A DNA stretch of 13,986 nt from Virgifigura sp964551315 (GTDB taxonomy: Bacteria > Pseudomonadota > Alphaproteobacteria > Dongiales > Dongiaceae): the NCBI GenBank assembly GCA_964551315.1, contig CAZKCM010000098.1:1-13986 (forward strand), given 5' to 3'. How positions within the stretch are numbered: the first letter of the stretch is position 1; every line of letters starts with the position of its first letter. A program made the position numbers and the translations under genes. Under the pieces are notes generated by a model. It saw nothing but the letters and a program-made list of their open reading frames with translations. It was not told the DNA's origin and ran no database searches. Of the stretch, positions 7,061-13,260 are shown in pieces.

Positions 7061-7825
7061 TTAGGGCACCGCCTTCAGCTTAGGAGCCGAGTCCTGCTCG
7101 ATCCAGCGGGCCACCATCTGCCGCGCGCGGGTGAGGTCCTCGGGATAGTCGACCTCGCCCCAGTCCAGCCCTTCGATCGATACCGTGTTCACATGGCCGT
7201 CCCGCGCCAGCATGCCGATGACCTTCAGATACCACCATTTCAGGCCTTCCGGCGTCCGCATGGCGCGGTCCAGCGCCTCGGCGAAGAGGCGCGGGCCTTC
7301 GTCCCTGAACAGCAGCATCCCGATCGACTCGCCGTCGACAGAGTCGAGCGGCAAGGTCTTGCCGATGTCGACGAGCCGGGTGCCGTCGAGCACGACCTTC
7401 ATGTCGTCGGCGTCGTAGCTCTCCTTGCGATCGATCGTCACCGTCACCGGGGCGGCGGGAGAGTTCAGCAGCCGCCGCAGGATCGCCGCTTCGAAGAGCG
7501 TGTCGCCGTTGACGATGACGAAATCCCGATCCATCTCGTGCCGTGCGAGCCAGCAGCTTCCCAGATTGTCGGCGACGTTGAAGAACGGGTTGAAGATGGT
7601 ACGGATGGTCAGGCCCGGACGGCGCAGTTGGGCAAGCCGATCCTCGACGGCGGCGGCCCGAAAGCCGACCACGACGGCGATCTCGTTCACCCCGCACTGG
7701 GTCAACTCCTGAATCTGCCATTCGATCAGGCTCTGCGTCTCCAGCGGCAGCAGGCATTTCGGGCGGTCTTCCGTCAGCGGCAGCAGACGCGAACCCTGGC
7801 CGGCGCTGAGGATCAAGGCTTTCAT
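7061..7825 (-). CDS. LicC-like nucleotidyltransferase (phosphocholine cytidylyltransferase family)
   Basis: A 254-residue single-domain NTP transferase. The N-terminus carries the signature GxGxRLxPLTxxxPKCLLP (residues 9-27, K23 catalytic-type lysine), then FNPFFNVADNLGSCWLA, the metal-binding NGD (106-108, D108) and DWGEVDYPEDL (D226). The NLxSxWLA segment and overall layout resemble LicC-type phosphocholine and inositol-phosphate cytidylyltransferases more than glucose-1-phosphate enzymes, so CTP is the likely nucleotide. ATG 7825 is chosen because the motif starts at once (MKALILSAG); GGGAG lies about 12 bases upstream. The frame is open to 8011 but that extension is arginine-rich and unlike the family. 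It converges on the MobA-like gene. It could supply the CDP-activated substrate for the phosphatidyltransferase at 2792-4039. Confidence 0.87.
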   Translation of the reverse strand: MKALILSAGQGSRLLPLTEDRPKCLLPLETQSLIEWQIQELTQCGVNEIAVVVGFRAAAVEDRLAQLRRPGLTIRTIFNPFFNVADNLGSCWLARHEMDRDFVIVNGDTLFEAAILRRLLNSPAAPVTVTIDRKESYDADDMKVVLDGTRLVDIGKTLPLDSVDGESIGMLLFRDEGPRLFAEALDRAMRTPEGLKWWYLKVIGMLARDGHVNTVSIEGLDWGEVDYPEDLTRARQMVARWIEQDSAPKLKAVP

Positions 7826-8226
7826 CCGTTCTACAGGCTCCCTCTTTCGGGTTTTCTGGATGTCTCCGCGCGTCAGGAAACGAACGGCGAACTCCCGCCG
7901 AACTGTCCTCCGATTCATTGCTCGGAAATCGGCCGTCGCGCCTCCGATTGGCTGGCCGACTTGGTTGGCGTGATCTCGCGGGAAGATGTGTAAACGCTTT
8001 TCCTTAGTCAATCGTGAATGTGCGCCGCGGCCCGCCGCCCCGATCCGACGCCTCCGGCCGGCCGATGGGGTGCCGGCGGCTCTTCTCGACGCCCCTGTCT
8101 CGGCGCCCCTGGCCGCGCCGCGACCCGCTCAGGGGTTCCCTTCCGCGAAACTCGGCCTATCTAAGAGTGGCCTCACCGGTCCGGCGGGCCTTCGACCGAA
8201 GGATGACGGGCCGATCGAAAGAGGTT
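7826..8226. other. Gene-free stretch between LicC-like gene and tRNA promoter
   Basis: About 400 bases in which I find no credible gene; short open frames are arginine/proline-rich and lack ribosome binding sites. On the minus strand TTGACT (8011-8006) followed after 17 bases by CATCTT (7988-7983) is a possible promoter for the LicC-like gene, with a good -35 but a poor -10, which would leave a leader of about 150 bases. Confidence 0.4.
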
Positions 8227-8255
8227 TTGCAGCGGGCGCGCGGGTTTGCTATAAA
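8227..8255 (+). promoter_or_regulatory. Sigma70-type promoter of tRNA-Asn
   Basis: TTGCAG (8227-8232), 17 bases, then TATAAA (8250-8255): near-consensus hexamers at ideal spacing, about 33 bases before the tRNA 5' end. The -10 is followed directly by the very GC-rich discriminator CGCGCCCGC (8256-8264), the pattern typical of stable-RNA promoters under stringent (ppGpp) control. The same bases form a 9-bp inverted repeat with 8232-8240. Confidence 0.75.
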
Positions 8256-8264
8256 CGCGCCCGC
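8232..8264. repeat. 9-bp inverted repeat flanking the tRNA promoter -10 box
   Basis: GCGGGCGCG (8232-8240) and CGCGCCCGC (8256-8264) are exact reverse complements with a 15-base spacer that contains the TATAAA box. It could be a dimeric repressor or activator site, a cruciform-prone element, or a chance result of GC-rich discriminator composition. Confidence 0.5.
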
Positions 8265-8288
8265 AAGGTGCCGGTAACGGCATGCTGA

Positions 8289-8364
<76 letters not shown>

Positions 8365-8371
8365 ATCGCGG

Positions 8372-8405
8372 AAAGGGGTTGGGCCGGACCGGCCCAACCC
8401 CTTTT
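8372..8405 (+). terminator. Intrinsic terminator of tRNA-Asn
   Basis: A perfect dyad begins 7 bases after CCA: AAAGGGGTTGGGCCGG (8372-8387) and its exact reverse complement ending CCCCTTT (8389-8404), giving a stem of at least 14 pairs with a 3-5 base loop, followed by TTTTCTCGTT. Because the left arm begins AAA it may also end transcripts from the minus strand, where the broken ORF at 8466-8605 lies. Confidence 0.9.
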
Positions 8406-8465
8406 CTCGTTCGGTGCCATCCGCGCCGGCGGCCGGGCGGATAAGGAGTCAGTCCAGTTCGCTGC

Positions 8466-8605
8466 CTACGACCCCGCTCCGGCGAGGCCTCCGATGCCGG
8501 CCCCAACGGGACCCGCGGCGAACGCGATGCCGCCCGCCCCACGCTGCCTCCGGTCGCGCGGCGGCAGGCCGACAGCGTCGGCGTCGCAATCGTGGCCTAT
8601 GCCAT
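8466..8605 (-). pseudogene. Possible frameshifted small glycine-rich protein
   Basis: On the minus strand an ATG (8605-8603) stands 5 bases after a strong ribosome binding site GAGGTG (8616-8611), yet the frame stops after two codons (TAG). Shifting by one base at once opens a frame to TAG at 8468-8466 with roughly 88% G/C in third positions, ending in a glycine-zipper-like segment (GGIAFAAGPVGAGIGGLAGA). Restoring one base would give a protein of about 46 residues. This may be a genuine pseudogene, a single-base sequencing or assembly error, or chance. Nothing in the sequence assigns a function. Confidence 0.35.
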
Positions 8606-8746
8606 GACTTCACCTCGTTCTGGCGTTTGTCTTCCGTGTCAACGGATGCGGGTGAATGCCGTTTCTGCGCGTGCCTCGTTGCAGCCGCCGAAAATGCCCC
8701 ACGATTGTTCCTTGACCCCTTTGCGCCCCCTACGACAGATACGGCG

Positions 8747-8773
8747 CGGTCCCGCGCACCGGGACCGGGTTTT
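8747..8773 (+). promoter_or_regulatory. Leader hairpin followed by TTTT before the 86-residue ORF
   Basis: CGGTCCC (8747-8753) and GGGACCG (8761-8767) form a 7-bp stem with a 7-base loop, followed by GGTTTTCC, ending about 20 bases before the next start codon and just before its ribosome binding site. This is terminator-like and could attenuate the gene, but the stem is short and the T-run is only four. An upstream TTGACC (8712-8717) could be a -35 box, with no convincing -10. Confidence 0.35.
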
Positions 8774-8793
8774 CCGTCAGGGGGAAAGCGGTC

Positions 8794-9054
8794 ATGGACA
8801 ACGCCCATTCTCTGCCGCGCCCGAAGATGGGCGGGCAATTTGCCGAAGTCTTCACGTTGAAGATCCAGGTCGAGCTCAAGGACCTTGGAAATGGCCGATA
8901 TTGTGAATGCTTCGAAATCGATCCCGGTACATCGCGGCGCCCACATTACGTCGAGCGGCCGATAAGGCTGGGACGGGAGACCGACGGCGACGGCCTGGCT
9001 GCGTTGCTGGCCCGAGCCCTGCGGAGCTTCGGCGGCGCCGTTCCGCGGGATTGA
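8794..9054 (+). CDS. Hypothetical protein, 86 residues
   Basis: I do not recognise the family. The ATG follows a strong ribosome binding site AGGGGGAA (8780-8787) with 6 bases spacing, and G/C is favoured in third positions, so it is probably real. The protein is soluble, with a likely beta-rich middle (FTLKIQVELKDLGNGRYCECFEI, split by a Gly turn), two close cysteines (CEC) and a short amphipathic helix near the C-terminus (LAALLARALRSF). No signal peptide or membrane segment is evident. It lies alone between a broken small ORF and the PRC-barrel gene, 146 bases before the latter, and may be separately transcribed. Function unknown. Confidence 0.62.
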   Translation: MDNAHSLPRPKMGGQFAEVFTLKIQVELKDLGNGRYCECFEIDPGTSRRPHYVERPIRLGRETDGDGLAALLARALRSFGGAVPRD

Positions 9055-9119
9055 CCGCTTGTCCCGTCCGCGGACCGCAGGGCCCTGGCGCCGGCCGACG
9101 CCCCCGCCAAGCCGAAGGC

Positions 9120-9145
9120 GGAACCCATCCCTTCCCGGCGTGTTG
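9120..9145 (+). promoter_or_regulatory. Candidate EcfG (general stress) promoter for the PRC-barrel gene
   Basis: GGAAC (9120-9124), 16 bases, then TGTTG (9141-9145) resembles the alphaproteobacterial EcfG consensus GGAAC-N16/17-cGTT, 56 bases before the ATG at 9201. Only this one site was matched by eye, and the first base of the -10 is T rather than C. Confidence 0.4.
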
Positions 9146-9200
9146 CAGGCTTCATCCGGTTCGGCGAACCGACGCCGAACGCCGTTTGTGGAGCTGAGCG

Positions 9201-9686
9201 ATGTTGAAACACTTATCCCTCACCGCGGCGGCCATCGCGCTTGCCGCACCCGTCTGGGCACAGACTGCCGTGGAGGGTGCGAGGATCAACCCCGGCCAGG
9301 TCGTCGGCCAGGAGGTCGAAACCGCCGGCGGCGAACGTCTCGGCCAGGTTCAGGGCATCCTTTGGGGTCAGAACAGCCAGATCACCGGCGTCATCGTCAG
9401 CCCGGACGAGAGCCTTGGCGACTATCAAGGCAATATCGCGCTCGACTGGAACGACATCACCGTCGGCCCGGCGGAAGACGGCCTCGTCGCCAATCTGACC
9501 CGGGATGATCTCATGGGGAGGCCCCAGGGCGAAGCCATGGAAAGTTCGGGCGCAATGAGCGATACGGGCGACACGGACGGGATGGAGGTCCCGGACATCT
9601 CCGAATCGCAGCCGGGCGTGATTGCCGGCGAGGACGTCGACGAGCTCGAATCCTCTCCGTCCGCCGGGCAAGGCACCACCGAATGA
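9201..9686 (+). CDS. Secreted PRC-barrel domain protein
   Basis: A 161-residue exported protein. It has a Sec signal peptide (residues 1-20, basic MLKH, hydrophobic core, cleavage likely after VWA), then a PRC-barrel-like domain at about residues 31-105 with the landmarks GQEVETAGGERLGQVQGIL and DWNDITVGP. The C-terminal 55 residues are acidic, low in hydrophobics and probably disordered. PRC-barrels are small beta-barrels found in the photosynthetic reaction centre H subunit, RimM and many uncharacterised stress-associated periplasmic proteins. GTGGAG (9188-9193) precedes ATG 9201 by 7 bases. A possible stress promoter lies upstream. Ligand and partner are unknown. Confidence 0.82.
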   Translation: MLKHLSLTAAAIALAAPVWAQTAVEGARINPGQVVGQEVETAGGERLGQVQGILWGQNSQITGVIVSPDESLGDYQGNIALDWNDITVGPAEDGLVANLTRDDLMGRPQGEAMESSGAMSDTGDTDGMEVPDISESQPGVIAGEDVDELESSPSAGQGTTE

Positions 9687-9706
9687 GCCGGAGACGATCC
9701 GGCACA

Positions 9707-9729
9707 CGGTTCGGCTGAAACCCGAACCG
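9707..9729. repeat. Short hairpin after the PRC-barrel gene
   Basis: CGGTTCGG (9707-9714) and CCGAACCG (9722-9729) form an 8-bp stem with a 7-base loop 20 bases after the stop. No T-run follows, so it is at most a weak terminator. Confidence 0.4.
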
Positions 9730-9773
9730 CGGGCCCGGCACTGCCTGGGCCGACACTTCCGAACCCGAGACAA

Positions 9774-9805
9774 AGGGCTGCTCCTTGCCTGGAGGGAGCA
9801 GCCCT
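9774..9805. terminator. Probable bidirectional terminator between PRC-barrel gene and sodC
   Basis: AGGGCTGCTCC (9774-9784) and GGAGCAGCCCT (9795-9805) are perfect 11-bp reverse complements with a 10-base loop, placed between convergent genes. On the minus strand the stem ends in TTTGTCTC, a short U-rich tail suited to ending the sodC transcript. On the plus strand the tail is CGCCTACCCTTT, weaker. Confidence 0.6.
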
Positions 9806-9894
9806 CGCCTACCCTTTACCGCCGAGCCCAGACGGATATCCCCGGGCAGGCGGCGTTGCGGTCGCTCCGCTCGCCCGGCGGCTACGCGCCTCGA

Positions 9895-10482
9895 TCAGCT
9901 TTGATTGATGACGCCGCAGGCGATGCGGTCTCCGGAGTCGCCGGACGGGTCGGTCGTATAGTCATCCGCCTGCGCGTGGATGACCAATGCAGCGCCGTCT
10001 TCGTCGAAGATGCTCGGGGCCGTCGCCACGGCGCCGACCTCGGCCTCGTCTTCGGCCGCTGCGACCTCGGGCGCGCCGAGCGAAAACCAATTCGTCACCA
10101 GCTCGAATTGCGCAGTACCGTTGTCGTGGACCCAGATGTTGGCCAGATCGCCGGCATGCGGCTCGTCTTCGTCCAGCCCGTGCTGCGTGTCCTTCGGGTT
10201 GAAATGATCGCCGGCCGCCGTGAAATCCGGCGAGCATGCGCCGGTCTCGTGGACATGGATCGCATGCCAGCCGGGCGGCAATCCGGTCAGCTCGCCGTGC
10301 AGAACCACGCCGCTATTGTACTGGGTCAGCCTCACCTCGCCGACGTCGTTGCCGTCCGCATCTTCCAGGCTTGCCATGGCGGTCATGCCGCCGCCGGCTG
10401 ACGTCGTTTGGGCCATCGCCGCACCGGCCGCGAGCGCGATCACCGCCGGCAGTGCGGCAAGGCCGATTCGCATGCGTATCAT
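9895..10482 (-). CDS. sodC: Periplasmic Cu/Zn superoxide dismutase SodC
   Basis: A 195-residue exported enzyme converting superoxide to O2 and H2O2 in the periplasm. A signal peptide spans about residues 1-24 (cleavage likely after AMA). All ligands are present: Cu H76, H78, H93, H169; Zn H93, H101, H109, D112; the disulfide pair C83/C189; and the active-site arginine R186 (GDRIACGVI). ATG 10482 is preceded by a perfect AGGAGG about 7 bases upstream, which overrides the longer open frame to 10920. An acidic, alanine-rich insert lies at about 139-152 (EVAAAEDEAEVGAV) between the metal site and the IFDEDGAALVIHA strand. The AraC-type regulator is divergent from it, and the gene ends at the convergent terminator. 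Confidence 0.96.
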   Translation of the reverse strand: MIRMRIGLAALPAVIALAAGAAMAQTTSAGGGMTAMASLEDADGNDVGEVRLTQYNSGVVLHGELTGLPPGWHAIHVHETGACSPDFTAAGDHFNPKDTQHGLDEDEPHAGDLANIWVHDNGTAQFELVTNWFSLGAPEVAAAEDEAEVGAVATAPSIFDEDGAALVIHAQADDYTTDPSGDSGDRIACGVINQS

Positions 10483-10671
10483 CGCCAGTCCTCCTTCATG
10501 TATCGGCCGGCAACAACACCGGCTTGGTGATCTAACGAGCCAGCCGGGAAGAGGTTTCTTGTCGCTCTTTCGGCCTTCCCGATAGGAGGATGCGCGAGGG
10601 CCCGACGCGTCGCGAATGCCGGAATGCAACGGAGCGATCCATCGAACGGCCGCTCGGTGTAAGCTCTCGAT
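10483..10671. promoter_or_regulatory. Divergent intergenic region of sodC and the AraC-type regulator
   Basis: A 189-base region that must hold the promoters of both genes. It contains an interrupted dyad CGGGAAG (10545-10551) and CTTCCCG (10575-10581) with 23 bases between, and a smaller GCCGG/CCGGC dyad nearer sodC. TTGTCG (10559-10564) with GATAGG 16 bases on is a weak promoter candidate towards the regulator. No confident promoter is visible for sodC. Confidence 0.4.
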
Positions 10672-11475
10672 ATGGAATCCAGGATCGAAAGAGGCCGTCC
10701 GGACCAGCGGAGTGACGGGCCGCGGGCGCCTGACGACGGGCCAGAAGACATCGTCGTTCGCGCGATTGACTACCCGGCCGGCAGCCGAACCGGGCGGCAT
10801 CGGCACAAACGGGCCCAACTCGTCTACGCAAAAGCCGGTACCATGACCGTCAGCACGCCGCTGGGGCTGTGGGTTGTTCCTCCGCAGCGTGCCGTATGGA
10901 TTCCGGCCGGCATCGAGCACGAGGTGCGGATGGCCGGCCCCGTGTCGATGCGCACGCTCTACATCCGGCCGGCGGCGGCGCCTTCGTTGCCGACCCGGTG
11001 TTCGGCGGTCAATGTCACGCCGCTCTTACGAGAGCTGATCCTCGCCGCCGCGGCCCTGCCGACGCGGCCCGTGTCGAACGGCCGGGCGGAGCGAATTGCG
11101 GCGCTGATCCTCGACGAAATCTGCATGCTTCCCGTCGCACCGCTCCACCTGCCGGAACCGCGCGACCCGCGCCTCAGGCGCATCGCCGCGGCGCTGATGC
11201 GCGACCCCGCGGATCCGCGCCGACTGCGGGACTGGTCACGAACGGTCGGAGCGAGCTCGCGCACCATCGCGCGGCTGTTTGAGCGGGAGACAGGAATGAC
11301 CTTCCGCCAGTGGCAAAGACAGGCGCGGCTTCTGTCGGCGCTGCCGCGCCTCGCCGAAGGTGAGGCGGTGACAACCGTCGCGCTCGACCTGGGGTACGGA
11401 ACCCCAAGCGCGTTCATCGAGATGTTCCGACGGGCGATGGGAACGACGCCGGGTCGATACTTCTCCGATCCCTGA
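10672..11475 (+). CDS. AraC family transcriptional regulator with N-terminal cupin domain
   Basis: A 267-residue DNA-binding regulator. The N-terminal cupin (about residues 35-100) shows the histidine-rich strand GRHRHKRAQLVY and the PPQRAVWIPAGIEHEV segment typical of the NimR-like AraC subgroup. The C-terminal AraC domain has two helix-turn-helix units: RLRDWSRTVGASSRTIARLF (184-203) and the signature around TTVALDLGYGTPSAFIEMFRRAMGTTPGRYF (234-264, abbreviated to its ends and core). The effector is unknown. ATG 10672 has no strong ribosome binding site, but in-frame upstream starts are not better. It is divergent from sodC, so it may regulate sodC, itself, or a distant target. The gene converges on the response regulator. 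Confidence 0.9.
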   Translation: MESRIERGRPDQRSDGPRAPDDGPEDIVVRAIDYPAGSRTGRHRHKRAQLVYAKAGTMTVSTPLGLWVVPPQRAVWIPAGIEHEVRMAGPVSMRTLYIRPAAAPSLPTRCSAVNVTPLLRELILAAAALPTRPVSNGRAERIAALILDEICMLPVAPLHLPEPRDPRLRRIAAALMRDPADPRRLRDWSRTVGASSRTIARLFERETGMTFRQWQRQARLLSALPRLAEGEAVTTVALDLGYGTPSAFIEMFRRAMGTTPGRYFSDP

Positions 11476-11526
11476 ACCACAGCCACCTCGGCCCTTGCGC
11501 GGCGATACCCGCGCCCGCCGCCCGTC

Positions 11527-11910
11527 TCAGCGGCGGCAACGCAAATGCGGTCCGAAGCCCGCCGCGTCCAGGGCCCGCTCGATCGCCCGAGGCGTATAAG
11601 GCTTGGCGATATAGCCAATCGGCCGAGTTGCCCGTGCCCGACGAAGGGTACTCTCGTCGGCATAGGCACTGATGAAGAGGTGCGGAATCCCAAGTCGAGA
11701 CCGGATCTGCGCCGCCGCCTCGATGCCGCTCCCTGAGCCGCGCAGATTGATGTCCATCAGTACGACCTGCGGGCGGGTGCTCTCCGCTTGCCGAACGGCC
11801 TGCGCCGCCGACACCGCCGTGCCGACCACCTCGTAGCCAAACCGTTCCAGAAATTGCTTGAGCGCAAGCGCTTGGAGAGCATCATCCTCGGCGATCAAGA
11901 TCCGGACCAT
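11527..11910 (-). CDS. Single-domain response regulator (CheY-like REC)
   Basis: A 127-residue receiver domain with no output domain. Acidic pocket D9/D10 with E8 (RILIAEDDA), phospho-acceptor D53 (VVLMDINLRG), the switch residue S81 (LFISAYADE) and the conserved K103-P104 (YIAKPY) are all present, so it should accept phosphate from a histidine kinase. ATG 11910 starts directly at the first strand; GGGA-rich sequence lies upstream. The same frame stays open far upstream to 13095, but that extension is antisense to coxB and has no REC-like or other domain character. No histidine kinase is in the window, so it is an orphan here. The cytochrome oxidase genes are divergent from it; any functional link is unproven. 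Confidence 0.93.
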   Translation of the reverse strand: MVRILIAEDDALQALALKQFLERFGYEVVGTAVSAAQAVRQAESTRPQVVLMDINLRGSGSGIEAAAQIRSRLGIPHLFISAYADESTLRRARATRPIGYIAKPYTPRAIERALDAAGFGPHLRCRR

Positions 11911-12375
11911 TCCCGTCCCGCGCCCCGTCTTGACGCTGCGCCGCCGGCTTGCAGCCCGCGGTTCAAACGCGCATCCCCGCAACACACCGAAACATAAACA
12001 CCGCGGGGCGCAGCGAGTTCTCGCAAACTGCGGGGATATCGAGGCGGCGCGCGCCGAGGTCACGGTCACAGGAGGGGCAAGCGCCCGCGCCGCCAGGCCC
12101 CTCAACGCGAACAGGTGCCGATGAGCTCCGTTCGCTCGATGGCATAGGGACTTGTTGCCGGGATCGGCAGAGCCTCTCAAGGCAAGCGGCGTCGACGGGA
12201 TATTCCGAACGACGGGACCCGGCGGATTAGGTTCCACCGCCTCGGCTGGTCCGCCCCGAGCCCGGCGCAAGCCTGGGGAACCATAGGGCGAAACGGCTGT
12301 TGAACCCGGCAGGAGCGGAGTGGGACGGCTCGTGCAAACCGTCGGCTTGCCGGGAACGCGTTCGCGGGTGTTTGG
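11911..12375. other. Gene-free 465-base stretch upstream of the cox operon
   Basis: Lies between the start of the response regulator (minus) and coxB (plus), so it must carry promoters in both directions. I see no credible gene. It holds a 9-bp inverted repeat ATCCCCGCA (11973-11981) / TGCGGGGAT (12029-12037) with 47 bases between, a small dyad GCGAGTTCTCGC (12013-12024) inside it, and a tandem GGTCAC GGTCAC near 12058. No confident -35/-10 pair was found. Confidence 0.45.
11973..12037. repeat. Nested inverted repeats upstream of the response regulator gene
   Basis: ATCCCCGCA at 11973-11981 is the exact reverse complement of TGCGGGGAT at 12029-12037. Between them GCGAG-TT-CTCGC (12013-12024) is a second dyad. 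They sit 63-127 bases upstream of the response regulator ATG, a position suited to operators or a leader structure. Confidence 0.4.
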
Positions 12376-13260
12376 ATGAGGCGAGACCGCAATCTTCTTC
12401 CGCTTGCTTCGGCGCTGGGGGTGCCCGGAACGTTGCTGCCCGTCGGAGCAGCGCGCGCGGCCGAGGGAATGCCTCGGCCTTGGGAGTGGTGGCACCAGCC
12501 TCCGGCCACCCCGCTCATGGAACGGGTCGACGCGTTCCATTACTTCATCTTCTGGATCATGGTCGGGATCTGCGCACTGGTCGTCGCCTTGATGGCCTAT
12601 GTCCTGATCCGGTTCAACGCGAAGCGCAACCCGACGCCAACGCGAACCGCGCACAACACGCCGATCGAGATCATCTGGACGATCGTCCCGGTCCTGATCC
12701 TGGTCAGCATCGCCATTCCGTCCTTCAGGCTTCTCTACTACACCGACCTCACCACCGACGCGGAGATGACCGTGAAGGTGACCGGCCGGCAGTGGTATTG
12801 GGATTACGAGTATCCCGATCACGGTGGCTTCACGATCACGAGCCTGATGATCCCCGAGGAGGAACTCGAACCCGGCCAACCTCGCCTGCTTGCCGTCGAC
12901 AACCCCCTCGTGCTGCCGGTCGATACCACCGTCCGGATCCAGATAACGGGCGGTGATGTCCTTCATTCCTGGGCGGTCCCCTCCTTCGGCATCAAGACGG
13001 ACGCGATTCCCGGCCGCCTGAACGAGACCTGGGCCCGGATAGAGAGCGAAGGCGTCTATTACGGCCAGTGCTCCGAGATTTGCGGTGTCGGCCACGCCTA
13101 CATGCCGATCGCGGTCCGGGTCGTCTCGAAGGACGAGTTCGCCCGATGGGTCAGGCAGGCGCAGGCCGAGTTCGCCGGGACGGCACCGCCTGCGCCGGGA
13201 ACCGTTCAGACGGCCGAGCGGAATTCCGGTTTCGGCATCGAAGGAACGCAGAAGAAATGA
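12376..13260 (+). CDS. coxB: Cytochrome c oxidase subunit II (aa3 type)
   Basis: A 294-residue subunit II, which takes electrons from cytochrome c through its CuA centre and passes them to subunit I. An N-terminal signal-like segment (about residues 1-29, ending ARA) is followed by two membrane helices (about 57-80 and 97-120) and a periplasmic cupredoxin domain. The aromatic electron-entry patch QWYWDYEYP is at 139-147. CuA ligands H197, C232, E234 (backbone), C236, H240 and M243 are all present (LHSW, YGQCSEICGVGHAYM). ATG 12376 is the first start in frame; its ribosome binding site is weak. The stop overlaps the coxA start by 4 bases (ATGA), so the two are translationally coupled. Confidence 0.97.
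   Translation: MRRDRNLLPLASALGVPGTLLPVGAARAAEGMPRPWEWWHQPPATPLMERVDAFHYFIFWIMVGICALVVALMAYVLIRFNAKRNPTPTRTAHNTPIEIIWTIVPVLILVSIAIPSFRLLYYTDLTTDAEMTVKVTGRQWYWDYEYPDHGGFTITSLMIPEEELEPGQPRLLAVDNPLVLPVDTTVRIQITGGDVLHSWAVPSFGIKTDAIPGRLNETWARIESEGVYYGQCSEICGVGHAYMPIAVRVVSKDEFARWVRQAQAEFAGTAPPAPGTVQTAERNSGFGIEGTQKK

Noticed and set aside
6857..7993. 378-residue plus-strand open frame
   Set aside because: Overlaps the end of the MobA-like gene and is antisense to the LicC-like gene, both of which have clear family motifs.
7986..8288. 100-residue plus-strand open frame before the tRNA
   Set aside because: It runs through the tRNA promoter, has no ribosome binding site and is proline/arginine-rich.
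10483..10920. N-terminal extension of the sodC frame to 341 residues
   Set aside because: A perfect ribosome binding site and a signal peptide begin at ATG 10482; the extension overlaps the divergent regulator gene.
12160..12250. EcfG-like element on the minus strand near 12230 (GGAAC then CGTT)
   Set aside because: The spacing is 19 bases, too long for the consensus, and it is over 300 bases from the response regulator start.
11911..13095. N-terminal extension of the response regulator frame to 522 residues
   Set aside because: The extension is antisense to coxB and lacks domain character; the receiver domain begins exactly at ATG 11910.
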